Position numbers and translations under genes: made by a program
The notes under the pieces: generated by a model
Databases searched by the model: none
What the model was told of the DNA's origin: nothing
The model's input: the letters and a program-made list of their open reading frames with translations, nothing else
Part shown: in pieces, positions 6,122-13,332 of the stretch
Position numbering within the stretch: the stretch's first letter is position 1
Layout of the letters: each line of letters opens with the position of its first letter
Assembly: GCA_027623815.1 (NCBI GenBank)
Contig: JAQBUV010000061.1
Location: forward strand, 1 to 14,894
DNA length: 14,894 nt
From: Casp-Chloro-G3 sp002816715
GTDB taxonomy: Bacteria > Chloroflexota > Dehalococcoidia > Lucifugimonadales > UBA3495
Direction: 5' to 3'

Positions 6122-7585
6122 TTACTCTGGCCTGACCCACCGCAAATCTGGATGGCGGGCGGCTCTCGCTTCGTCCAGGCGAGACACCGGCGTGGTGTGA
6201 GGTGCGTGGCGCACCAGGTCAGGGTCTTCGGTGGCTTCCCGGTCAATCTCCCTTAGCGTGTGGATGAAAGCGTCCAGAGTCTCCTTGGTCTCCGACTCGG
6301 TCGGCTCAATCATCAACGCTTCGTGGACGATCAGGGGGAAGTACATGGTGGGCGCGTGGAATCCGTAGTCCAGCAGCCGCTTGGCGACCTCCAGCCCGCT
6401 GACATCCCGATCTTTCTGCCAGTCGGCGGAGAAGACCACCTCGTGCATACAGCGCCGGTCGTAGGGCAGATAGTAGATGTCCTTGAGGGCGGCCATAATG
6501 TAGTTGGCGTTGAGCACTGCGTTTCCGCTGATGGACTTCAACCCGGCGGCTCCCAGTGTGCGAATGTAGGTGTAGGCCCGCACCAGCACGCCAAAATTGC
6601 CGTGGAAACCGCTGATTTTGCCGACGGTATGTTCCGGTGCGACCAGCTTGTAGCTGCCGTCGCTGCTTTGGGATACTATCGGGGCGGCCAGATAGGGAAT
6701 TAGGGACTCCCCACAGCACACCGGCCCGGCGCCCGGGCCGCCGCCGCCGTGGGGGGTGCTGAAAGTCTTGTGCAGGTTCAGGTGGGCGACATCGAAGCCC
6801 AGCTCTCCCAGCTTGACCCGACCCAGCAAGGCGTTCATGTTGGCCCCGTCGCCATAGACCATGCCGCCAGCTTCGTGCACCACCCGGCAAACTTCGACGA
6901 TGTTGGTGTCGAACAGACCCAGGGTGCTGGGCAGGGTTATCATCGCTCCGGCCAGGTCTGGCCCAGCCAGTTGGTTCAGGGCGTCCAGGTTAACGTTGCC
7001 GTTTTCATCCGAGGGCAGCGTCACCACGTCAAAGCCAGCCATCGCTGCCGACGCCGGGTTGGTGCCATGGGCGCTGTCGGGAATGGCCATCTTGGTGCGT
7101 CGCCGGTCGTCTCTGGCCTGGTGGTAGGCGCGAATCATCAAGACTCCCGCCAGTTCGCCATGCGCCCCGGCCAGAGTCGCCATGCTGATTCCAGCCATGC
7201 CGGTCACTTCGGTCAAGAATCCCTGAAGCCGGTGGAGCAGTTCCAATGCGCCTTGCGACGCCTCTTCCGGCTGCAAAGGGTGGATGTTGGCGAATCCGGG
7301 CAAAAAGGCCATCTCGTCATTAACTTTGGGGTTGTACTTCATGGTGCAACTGCCCAAGGGGTAGAACTGGGTATCGATTGAGAAGTTAAGCTGGCTCAGG
7401 TTAGTGAAATATTGAACCACCTCCGGCTCGGAAACCTCGGGCAGGTCTAGCTCGGAACGCAGCAAAGAAGCGTCGGGCATTGGCTGGGCGGGCACGTCCA
7501 AAGACGGTATGATGGCCCCCACCCGTCCGGGTACGCTGCGCTCCATCAGCAGCTTGGTGGTATCGCGGTTGCCGCCTTTATTCAT
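6122..7585 (-). CDS. gcvPB: Glycine dehydrogenase (decarboxylating) subunit 2
   Basis: This is the PLP-binding half of the split P-protein of the glycine cleavage system. It decarboxylates glycine and passes the aminomethyl group to the lipoyl arm of GcvH. The 487-residue length is as expected. Visible motifs include FYPLGSCTMKYNP (74-86), DSAHGTNPASA (170-180), LPSTLGLF (218-225), GDGANMNAL (245-253) and LHKTFSTPHGGGGPG (271-285), in which Lys273 should form the PLP Schiff base. It works as a heterotetramer with GcvPA. Its ATG overlaps the gcvPA stop (TAATG), and GGGAG lies eight bases upstream inside gcvPA. All key residues appear intact. Confidence 0.98.
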   Translation of the reverse strand: MNKGGNRDTTKLLMERSVPGRVGAIIPSLDVPAQPMPDASLLRSELDLPEVSEPEVVQYFTNLSQLNFSIDTQFYPLGSCTMKYNPKVNDEMAFLPGFANIHPLQPEEASQGALELLHRLQGFLTEVTGMAGISMATLAGAHGELAGVLMIRAYHQARDDRRRTKMAIPDSAHGTNPASAAMAGFDVVTLPSDENGNVNLDALNQLAGPDLAGAMITLPSTLGLFDTNIVEVCRVVHEAGGMVYGDGANMNALLGRVKLGELGFDVAHLNLHKTFSTPHGGGGPGAGPVCCGESLIPYLAAPIVSQSSDGSYKLVAPEHTVGKISGFHGNFGVLVRAYTYIRTLGAAGLKSISGNAVLNANYIMAALKDIYYLPYDRRCMHEVVFSADWQKDRDVSGLEVAKRLLDYGFHAPTMYFPLIVHEALMIEPTESETKETLDAFIHTLREIDREATEDPDLVRHAPHTTPVSRLDEARAARHPDLRWVRPE

Positions 7586-8937
7586 TAACTGAACTCCCCC
7601 AGGGCTGAGACCAGCGCATCAATATCTGCTTTGGTGTTCATTTCAGTGGCGCACACCAGCATCCCATGGTCTACTTCAACGGGCAACGGAGAGCGATATG
7701 GGGGCCGACTGATGTCCAGCCCGCCCAGGATGTTATGTTCCAGCAATCGCCGGTTGATGTCGGCGGGGTTGGCCGGACACTGCACCACGAACTCCTGAAA
7801 GAAGGTGCCGGGAAATGGCAGCGAATACCCGGGAAGCTGCTCAATCTGGGCGGCGGCGTAGTGGGCCTTGTGGTAGCACAGTTCGGCCACCTGCCGCAGC
7901 CCTTGCTTGCCGGTGGCGGCCAGATAAATGGTGGCGGCCAGGGCGTAGAGGGCCTCGTTGGTGCAGATATTGCTGGTGGCCCGCTCTCGCCGGATGTGCT
8001 GCTCCCTGGTCTGCAAAGTCAGCACGTAGCCGGTGCGGCCCTTGGTGTCCACCGTCTTGCCCACCAAACGGCTGGGCATTTGCCTAATGTATTGCTGTTT
8101 GGTGGTAAACAAGCCCAGATACGGGCCTCCATAGCTGGTGGGTATGCCCAGGGGCTGGCCTTCTCCGGTGACGATATCGGCGTCGTAGTGGCCCGGCGAT
8201 TTGAACATGCCCATCGCCATCGGGTCAGCCGACACCACCAGCAACGCGCCATGCTGGTGGGCGGTTTGGCTGTGCCGGCTCAGGTCTTCAATGTCGCCGA
8301 AAAAGTTGGGGTATTGCACCACTAGACAAGCGGTTTCAGTGTTGACCTCCGGCTCCCAATTATGGACGGTGCGTATCTCAATGCCCTGGGCCTGACAGTA
8401 GGTGCGGATCACCTGCTGATAGGCGGGCGCAACCTGGTCGGACACTACTATCTGCTGCCGCTGGGTAACCCGACAGGCCATCAGCACCCCTTCGGCCAGA
8501 CTGGTTGCGCCGTCGTACATACCGGCGTTGGCGACTTCCATGCCATACAGGTTGCCGATGAGGGTCTGGAACTCGTAAATGACTTGCAGTGTCCCCTGGC
8601 TGACTTCCGGCTGGTAGGGCGTGTAGGCGGTGAGGAACTCGCCCCGGGTCATGATGGCTTTGACCAACGCGGGCACAAAGTGATTGTAGGAACCTGCTCC
8701 CAGAAAGGATGGGCCGCTGCTCAGGGGACGGTTTCGGGCGGCCAGTGATGACAACTCCCGCTGGATTTCTTGCTCCGACAAAGGCGCGGGCAATTCCAGG
8801 TATGGATTGCGGTACTGGGCTGGAATGTCCTGGAACAGGTCGTCCACAGATTTCAGGCCGAGGGTGGCTAGCATCTCGGCCTGTTCCTGCTCGGTATTGG
8901 GAATGTAATGCGACTGGAAATGTGGGTCAGAGGTCAC
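7585..8937 (-). CDS. gcvPA: Glycine dehydrogenase (decarboxylating) subunit 1
   Basis: This is the N-terminal-type half of the split P-protein. It is PLP-fold related but lacks the Schiff-base lysine, and forms the decarboxylase with GcvPB. Recognisable family sequence includes YIPNTEQEQAEML near the start, SFLGAGSYNHFVPA, FLTAYTPYQPEVSQGTLQ, NAGMYDGATSLAEG, GEGQPLGIPTSYGGPYLG and RATSNICTNEAL. I chose GTG 8937 because AGGAG lies 11 bases upstream and because the family normally starts just before the YIPxT motif. The ATG at 8988 would add MPCPCPTIPNRPGDETP with no good ribosome site, giving 467 instead of 450 residues. The gap to gcvH is about 63 bases. The stop codon shares a base with the gcvPB start. 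Confidence 0.97.
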   Translation of the reverse strand: MTSDPHFQSHYIPNTEQEQAEMLATLGLKSVDDLFQDIPAQYRNPYLELPAPLSEQEIQRELSSLAARNRPLSSGPSFLGAGSYNHFVPALVKAIMTRGEFLTAYTPYQPEVSQGTLQVIYEFQTLIGNLYGMEVANAGMYDGATSLAEGVLMACRVTQRQQIVVSDQVAPAYQQVIRTYCQAQGIEIRTVHNWEPEVNTETACLVVQYPNFFGDIEDLSRHSQTAHQHGALLVVSADPMAMGMFKSPGHYDADIVTGEGQPLGIPTSYGGPYLGLFTTKQQYIRQMPSRLVGKTVDTKGRTGYVLTLQTREQHIRRERATSNICTNEALYALAATIYLAATGKQGLRQVAELCYHKAHYAAAQIEQLPGYSLPFPGTFFQEFVVQCPANPADINRRLLEHNILGGLDISRPPYRSPLPVEVDHGMLVCATEMNTKADIDALVSALGEFS

Positions 8938-9000
8938 TGGGGTCTCGTCTCCTGGGCGATTAGGGATGGTAGGGCAGGGGCATGGCATCCAATGCCAATA

Positions 9001-9390
9001 TTAGAGTCCGCCGATGTAGGCCTCGTAGTCTTCCGCCGACATCAGGCCGTCCACTTCGGAAGCGTCGTTCATGGTCACTCGCATGATCCAACCCTTTTCG
9101 AAGGGGTCTTCGTTGACCAGTTCGGGGTGGTCAATCAGGTCGCCATTAATCTCGATTACCTGGCCGCTGACCGGAGAGAACAGGTCCGAGACGGCTTTGA
9201 CCGACTCAACCTCACCCATTTTCTGCATGGCGCTCACCGAAGCACCGGCTTGGGGCAGGTCGAAATACACCACGTCACCCAACTGGTCCTGGGCGTACTC
9301 GGTGATGCCCACCAGCGCTCGGTTGGTTGCCGCATCCTCGACTTTGATCCACTCGTGCTCTTTGGTATATTTGCGGTCTGCAGGATTCAA
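9001..9390 (-). CDS. gcvH: Glycine cleavage system H protein (lipoyl carrier)
   Basis: This small carrier moves the aminomethyl group from P-protein to T-protein on a swinging lipoyl arm. The 129-residue length is normal. It starts with the family pattern KYTKEHEWI, then GITEYAQDQLGDVVYFDLP, and carries GEVESVKAVSDLFSPVSG, where Lys65 is the lipoylation site; GWIMRVTM follows near the end. The start is TTG 9390, supported by a strong AGGAGG about 11 bases upstream. The gene overlaps the end of gcvT by four bases. Lipoylation enzymes and the dihydrolipoamide dehydrogenase (L-protein) are not in this window. Confidence 0.98.
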   Translation of the reverse strand: MNPADRKYTKEHEWIKVEDAATNRALVGITEYAQDQLGDVVYFDLPQAGASVSAMQKMGEVESVKAVSDLFSPVSGQVIEINGDLIDHPELVNEDPFEKGWIMRVTMNDASEVDGLMSAEDYEAYIGGL

Positions 9391-10499
9391 CTTTGCCGAG
9401 ACCTCCTGGGTCGTGAATAGAAGGGTAGCGGTACGATTTTGGCCGGAGCGGTGCGCCCCCGAATGTCAATGTCCAGTACTTGTCCGATATCGGCGTAACG
9501 CACCAAAACGTAGCCCATTGCGATGCTGGTGTCAAGAGTCGGCGAGTAGCTGCCACTGGTGATCTGGCCAATGGTTTCGCCTTGGAAAAGGATGGGGTAC
9601 TCGGCCCGGGGGGCACTGCGGCCCGGCATGGTCAAGCCGACCAGCCTTCGGGCGGTTCCTGCCTCCCGCTGCTGGCGCAAGACCGGAGCCCCAACGTAAT
9701 CGCCCTCGGCGCGGACAAACCGCTCCAGGCCCGCCTCAATCGGCGACGTGTCCTGGTCGATTTCGTGGCCGTGCAACGGCAAACCCGCCTCCAATCTGAG
9801 TACGTCTCTGGCTCCCAGGCCGCAGGGGGTGACACCTTGCTCAACAAGGGCGTTCCAGATGGTTGCCGCGTCGGAGGACTGCACCACCATCTCGAAACCA
9901 TCTTCGCCGGTGTAGCCGGTGCGGCCGAGAAAAACCGCTTTGCCCTGGAACTTGCCTTCAGCCCAGGTGAAGGGGCGGACCTCAGACAACGGCTCTCCGT
10001 TATTCATCTGGCACAGCCCGTCTAAAATCCGCAGGCTGTCCGGCCCCTGTACCGCGAGGAGCCCGGTTTCCCGGGTCTGGTCGTCCATGTCGCAGCCGCC
10101 GGGGAACTTTTCGTCGATCCAGCGTTGGAACCAGGCGACCACCGCAACGCGGTTGCCGGCGTTGGGAATGAGCAGGTAGCGGTCTTCGGCGAGGCGGTAG
10201 AAGATGGTATCGTCAATAACACCGCCAGTCTCGTTGCAAATCATGCAGTACCTGGCCCGACCAATTTGCAGGGTGGAGGCCGATCCGGTCAGAACCCAGT
10301 CCAAGAAATCAGCCGCCCGGGGGCCGGAGATGTAAAGGCGTCCCATGTGGGAGACATCAAACAGCCCGGACGCGGTGCGCACCGCTTTGACCTCGGCCAG
10401 GATGCTGGAATACTGCACCGGCATGTCCCATCCGCCGAAGGGAACCATGCGGGCGCCCAGCGCCAAGTGTGTGGGGTGTAGAGTAGTTTTGAGGGTCAT
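9387..10499 (-). CDS. gcvT: Glycine cleavage system T protein (aminomethyltransferase)
   Basis: This enzyme transfers the methylene carbon from aminomethyl-lipoyl-GcvH to tetrahydrofolate, giving 5,10-methylene-THF and ammonia. The 370-residue protein shows the family landmarks: HLALGARMVPFGGWDMPVQY (11-30), GLFDVSHMGR (45-54), NETGGVIDDTIFYR (89-102) with catalytic Asp at 96 or 97, GRTGYTGEDGFE, and a C-terminal barrel ending near GQVLDIDIRGR. It is the first gene of the T-H-PA-PB operon. AAGGG lies six bases before the ATG. I saw no glycine riboswitch in the upstream 470-base gap. Homology of T-protein to N-methylglycine oxidases means an aminomethyltransferase-like enzyme is the alternative, but the operon settles it. 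Confidence 0.98.
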   Translation of the reverse strand: MTLKTTLHPTHLALGARMVPFGGWDMPVQYSSILAEVKAVRTASGLFDVSHMGRLYISGPRAADFLDWVLTGSASTLQIGRARYCMICNETGGVIDDTIFYRLAEDRYLLIPNAGNRVAVVAWFQRWIDEKFPGGCDMDDQTRETGLLAVQGPDSLRILDGLCQMNNGEPLSEVRPFTWAEGKFQGKAVFLGRTGYTGEDGFEMVVQSSDAATIWNALVEQGVTPCGLGARDVLRLEAGLPLHGHEIDQDTSPIEAGLERFVRAEGDYVGAPVLRQQREAGTARRLVGLTMPGRSAPRAEYPILFQGETIGQITSGSYSPTLDTSIAMGYVLVRYADIGQVLDIDIRGRTAPAKIVPLPFYSRPRRSRQS

Positions 10500-10605
10500 T
10501 TTCGGCCCTTATCTACCGGCATTTCCGCCTTTTGGTATCGGTTAAGTCCGACGTGTATCGTACCATTTTGAGGTTGCTGCGGCTACTGAATTTCAGCCGG
10601 GGTCA

Positions 10606-10761
10606 AGGGTCTTTTAATTGTACGGCTGGTACTGACCCCGACCTCGACTTACGTCTCGGCCACCCCTCTCCCTGGGGGAGAGGGGCCGGGGGGTGAGGGG
10701 GGAGCATTGAAAGGGTGTTGCCTCATCTCGCCAATGCCACTCTGGAAAATTAAAAGACCCT
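10606..10761. repeat. MITE-like element with 14-bp terminal inverted repeats and G-rich hairpin
   Basis: Perfect 14-base inverted repeats, AGGGTCTTTTAATT (10606-10619) and AATTAAAAGACCCT (10748-10761), bound a 156-base block without a gene. Inside is a perfect 10-bp stem, CCCCTCTCCC (10663-10672) with GGGAGAGGGG (10676-10685), followed by a run of GGGGTGAGGGG type. It lies in the divergent gap between gcvT and the radical-SAM-like gene. No transposase is present, so it would be non-autonomous. A related right half recurs near 13244-13315. The flanks do not show an obvious target duplication. Confidence 0.55.
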
Positions 10762-10910
10762 GCCCGATTCAAGCCCAGCCCGGATTCTAACTTGACAATA
10801 ACATGAACATTGGTGCCAATTAGTCCCAATGTAGAAAAGAATCTCCCGCGACTAATCTAGATATTCAATATTACACTTCCTAATTATGTGCCCTTGTGCT
10901 ATATTGCCCG

Positions 10911-10937
10911 CACCACCGGGGATATTCGCCGGTGGTG
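10911..10937 (+). other. Hairpin in the leader of the radical-SAM-like gene
   Basis: CACCACCGG (10911-10919) and CCGGTGGTG (10929-10937) form a perfect 9-bp stem with a nine-base loop. It ends 33 bases before the start codon at 10970 and just upstream of the AAGGAGG ribosome site. A TTGACA at 10792-10797 and a TATATT at 10900-10905 are nearby, but no well-spaced promoter pair was found. The hairpin could stabilise the mRNA leader or be a protein-binding site; it has no T-run. Confidence 0.4.
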
Positions 10938-10969
10938 TAGGTTTTGATCGACGGAAGGAGGTGAGTCGG

Positions 10970-12289
10970 ATGCGGATTCTGCTAATCGCCACCAATCGGC
11001 ATAACCGTTGGATGAGCAAGGAAGAGGTGCGGCCCTTGCCCATTGGCCTGGCCTATGTTGCCGCCTATATCAACCCGAAACAACACTCTCTGCGAGTGCT
11101 GGACCTGATGTTCTCCGAGGACTATCTGGGCGAGACTGAGCGGGTTGTCCAGGAATTCCAGCCTCAGCTAGTCGGCATATCCATTCGTAATCTGGATAAC
11201 GGCAGCTACATCAACCCTCAATCGGCCCTGCCAGTGACCAGAGAAGTAATTCAGCGAATACGAAGCTGTAGCGACGCGACCATTGCCTGCGGAGGCCCTG
11301 CGTTTAGCGCTTTGCCCGAAGAGTGCTTCAGCTATTTGGAACCCGATGTCGGTCTGGCCGGTGACGCCGCCGAGACCTTCGCCGAGTTGGCCCAACTATT
11401 AGAGAAGTCCAAGTCCTACCGGCAGTTGTCTGGGGTGGTCTACCAGGAGGACGGCGAGATCAAGATGTCTCCCCAACGGGCCGCCTCTGGGCTGGCCCGA
11501 CCGCCTCGGTTGGATGACCTGGACCTGGACCGGTACCGGCAGGCCGGTTTTGGCGTGGGAGTAATCACCAAGCTGGGTTGGTACTCCTCAACCGTTCCCA
11601 GCCCCAACCCTGAGGAGGAGTGGCGCATTGTGCGTCCAGTGCAGGAAGTCATTGAGGAGATCAAGAGACTCCAGACCAAGCATAACCTCAATGAGTTCTT
11701 CTTTATCGACCAGGGTTTTAATCGACCCGTTGAGTACGCCAAGGAGTTGTGCCAGTGTATCGTCGCTGAGGGCCTGGATATCAAATGGAACACTAACTTG
11801 AGGCCCGAGGGCGTTGATCAGGAGTTGATGTCTCTAATGGTACAGGCCGGTTGCCAAATGGCGCTCATCGGCGGGGCCAATCTGTCCGGTTATTCTGTGC
11901 TCAGCGAAGGTGGTGAAGAGAAAATCCAATTGGCATCTGAGTTGGCCGCCTTGCAGCGTTTGTGCGACATTTGCCAAAGTGCAGGCTTGCCCTACGCCAT
12001 CACCCAGGGTTTTGGCGAGCCTAGCGAGTGTGATGAGACGGTACGCACCAAGTTGGCTTTTCTGTCCACCTCCGCCGGTTCTAATCGGACGGCTAGAGCC
12101 ACTTTGCGGATAGGCAACCGGTTAATGCCCGGAACTGAACTGACCCAACGGGCGATTCAAGAAGGGTTGATACCGGAGGACAGCGATTTGTTGATGCCGG
12201 TCTACTACGTCGCAGCGGCGGTGCGAGAAGAGCTGCTGGGCACTCTAAAAGAGGCAGTGCAAGGGCAACCTTCGTGGAGTATTCTGTAG
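10970..12289 (+). CDS. Cobalamin-binding/radical-SAM-type protein lacking the cluster cysteines
   Basis: The 439-residue protein has the layout of B12-binding radical SAM enzymes. An N-terminal Rossmann-like domain (1-150) shows MRILLIATN, GLAYVAAYI, LVGISIRNLDN and CGGPAFSALPEE. A linker with LDDLDLDRY follows, then a TIM-barrel-like part with FFFIDQGFNRP (243-253) and IKWNTNLRPEG. Where the family has TKRGCPxxCxYC, this one reads TKLGWYSSTVPSP (200-212): Trp204, Thr208/209 and Ser211 stand where cysteines should be. No frame change restores them. It is therefore probably a pseudo-radical SAM protein without the 4Fe-4S cluster, perhaps a binding or regulatory relative. A CxC (261-263) and a CxxC (332-335) remain elsewhere. 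ATG 10970 has AAGGAGG eight bases upstream; an earlier in-frame ATG at 10886 lacks one. There is no operon partner. The fold call is strong, the function unknown. Confidence 0.88.
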   Translation: MRILLIATNRHNRWMSKEEVRPLPIGLAYVAAYINPKQHSLRVLDLMFSEDYLGETERVVQEFQPQLVGISIRNLDNGSYINPQSALPVTREVIQRIRSCSDATIACGGPAFSALPEECFSYLEPDVGLAGDAAETFAELAQLLEKSKSYRQLSGVVYQEDGEIKMSPQRAASGLARPPRLDDLDLDRYRQAGFGVGVITKLGWYSSTVPSPNPEEEWRIVRPVQEVIEEIKRLQTKHNLNEFFFIDQGFNRPVEYAKELCQCIVAEGLDIKWNTNLRPEGVDQELMSLMVQAGCQMALIGGANLSGYSVLSEGGEEKIQLASELAALQRLCDICQSAGLPYAITQGFGEPSECDETVRTKLAFLSTSAGSNRTARATLRIGNRLMPGTELTQRAIQEGLIPEDSDLLMPVYYVAAAVREELLGTLKEAVQGQPSWSIL

Positions 12290-12387
12290 GTATCCGGGCG
12301 TAAGACTTAGCTTTTCTAGGGCAAGGCTACGTATGGATTTGGCCGCCCCGGTCTGTACAGTGTCAATCGTGTTTCAATTGTTAGCTT

Positions 12388-12463
12388 CCTCTCTCACGCT
12401 GGGAGAGGGTTTAGGTGAGGGGGTATCACCCTCATCCCAGCCTTCCCCCATCAAGGGGGAAGG
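12388..12463. repeat. Tandem G-rich hairpins (REP-like) in the 12290-12695 gap
   Basis: Two hairpins sit side by side: CCTCTCTC (12388-12395) with GGGAGAGG (12401-12408), allowing one G-T pair, and a perfect 9-bp stem CCTTCCCCC (12441-12449) with GGGGGAAGG (12455-12463). Between them GGTGAGGGGGTATCACCC also folds on itself. The sequence resembles the block inside the element at 10606-10761 and the one at 13244-13260. The rest of this 406-base gap holds only a promoter candidate for the next gene; a short open frame running through the repeat is not believable as a gene. Confidence 0.55.
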
Positions 12464-12585
12464 GGTCTCGCCAGCCATTGTGATGGTCGTCAATCTTGGT
12501 TGGCCAGTGCTAAACTAGCTTGGTCTCCAGAAATTGCCGACTAAATCATTATTTGCAGCGGCTACCCGTGGACTGGATAATAAGA

Positions 12586-12591
12586 TATAAT
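12586..12591 (+). promoter_or_regulatory. Candidate -10 box for the zinc-ribbon gene
   Basis: A perfect TATAAT lies about 105 bases before the zinc-ribbon start. No good -35 box is found at 16-18 bases upstream (the region reads TACCCG). The stretch between box and gene would be an untranslated leader of about 100 bases. This is a consensus match only. Confidence 0.4.
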
Positions 12592-12695
12592 GTATCTCGG
12601 TACAGGTGAAGGCCTCCCGTTTAGTCTCTAAATTCTATGAATCTAGCGCTGGATGACCTCAACCGAGCCAAATAATATCTAGTGGAGGTCGTCAA

Positions 12696-13004
12696 TTGGC
12701 GCTTTCAGACAAAACTCTCGCTTGCGGAGAGTGCAACGCAAACTTTACGTTCACAGTGGGTGAGCAGGAATTCTACGCTACCCGGGGTTACACCAATGAA
12801 CCCAAGCGTTGCCCGGAGTGCCGGGATGCCCGGCGCGGCCAGCAGCGTGGCGGTGGCGGTGGCGGCGGAGGATTCGGTGGTGGTCAGCGGGAAATGCACC
12901 CGGCGGTTTGCGCCCAGTGCGGAGTTGAGACCACGGTTCCTTTCCTACCCAGAGGTGACCGACCGGTCTATTGCAGCGACTGCTTCGGCGCAATGCGTCG
13001 TTAG
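12696..13004 (+). CDS. Small double zinc-ribbon protein
   Basis: The 102-residue protein contains two CxxC...CxxC zinc-ribbon units. The first uses Cys10/Cys13 and Cys39/Cys42, with LACGECNANFTFTVGEQEFYA, which is typical of a probable zinc-binding ribbon family. The second uses Cys72/Cys75 and Cys93/Cys96, with CAQCGVETTVPFLP and RPVYCSDCF, a form I associate with Chloroflexota and some candidate phyla. A Gly-rich linker (about 52-63) joins them. Binding to nucleic acid or ribosomes is plausible but not shown. The start is TTG 12696, chosen because GGAGGT lies six bases upstream and because it precedes the first Cys pair. The 11-base sequence TTAGTCTCTAA occurs both in its leader (12621-12631) and across its stop codon (13001-13011). 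A strong terminator follows. Confidence 0.9.
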   Translation: MALSDKTLACGECNANFTFTVGEQEFYATRGYTNEPKRCPECRDARRGQQRGGGGGGGGFGGGQREMHPAVCAQCGVETTVPFLPRGDRPVYCSDCFGAMRR

Positions 13005-13081
13005 TCTCTAACTAGGAACGGTCCTGATTCACAGCGGTGAGTCTATGCAAATCACTCAGAAAGTTAAGCAGTGCTTGATGG

Positions 13082-13109
13082 AAACCCCAGTAGCAATACT
13101 GGGGTTTTT
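13082..13109 (+). terminator. Intrinsic terminator after the zinc-ribbon gene
   Basis: AAACCCCAGTA (13082-13092) and TACTGGGGTTT (13097-13107) form a perfect 11-bp stem closed by a GCAA tetraloop, followed by further T residues. It ends the zinc-ribbon transcript about 75 bases past its stop and separates it from the flavoenzyme gene. The bases between stop and stem contain no gene. Confidence 0.85.
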
Positions 13110-13243
13110 ACATTTGATTTGATTGCATACAATACCTGGTGATCTGAAGCTGATATCGGCGTAGGGTTTTTTGTTTTACCACAGTGGCAATGGTTAGATG
13201 GCCCAAAACTGTCTTAACGCTTCCCTCTAACCCCTAGCCCGTT

Positions 13244-13315
13244 CCCCTCAGGGAGAGGGGTGTCCCAGCGGAGCGAGGCAGGGGTGTGGGCCAGTCGTTA
13301 AATAAAAAGACCCTG
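13244..13315. repeat. Related G-rich repeat, right-end copy
   Basis: CCCCTC (13244-13249) pairs with GAGGGG (13255-13260), and the sequence GGGAGAGGGG is identical to the arm in the element at 10606-10761. About 45 bases further right, AAAAGACCCTG (13305-13315) repeats the right end of that element (10752-10762). A clear left terminal repeat is missing; GTCTTAAC near 13211 is only a partial match. This suggests a degraded or truncated copy, ending just upstream of the flavoenzyme ribosome site. The rest of the 13005-13332 gap holds the terminator at 13082-13109. Confidence 0.5.
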
Positions 13316-13332
13316 GGTATTTAGGAGGACGA

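Noticed and set aside
6749..8748. Long plus-strand open frames opposite gcvPA and gcvPB
   Set aside because: They are mirror frames of well-conserved gcv genes, with His/Val/Gly-rich low-information translations and no supporting start sites.
10500..10969. Glycine riboswitch or cobalamin riboswitch upstream of gcvT or of the radical-SAM-like gene
   Set aside because: I looked on both strands for the conserved riboswitch cores and saw only the MITE-like element and a simple hairpin; no aptamer-like conserved blocks were found.
12333..12518. 61-codon open frame in the 12.3-12.5 kb gap
   Set aside because: It runs straight through the tandem G-rich hairpins and translates to repeat-derived Gly/Ser/Pro sequence.
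12682..13011. Alternative frame across the zinc-ribbon gene
   Set aside because: The other frame has the paired CxxC motifs, the GGAGGT at correct spacing and family resemblance; this one has none.
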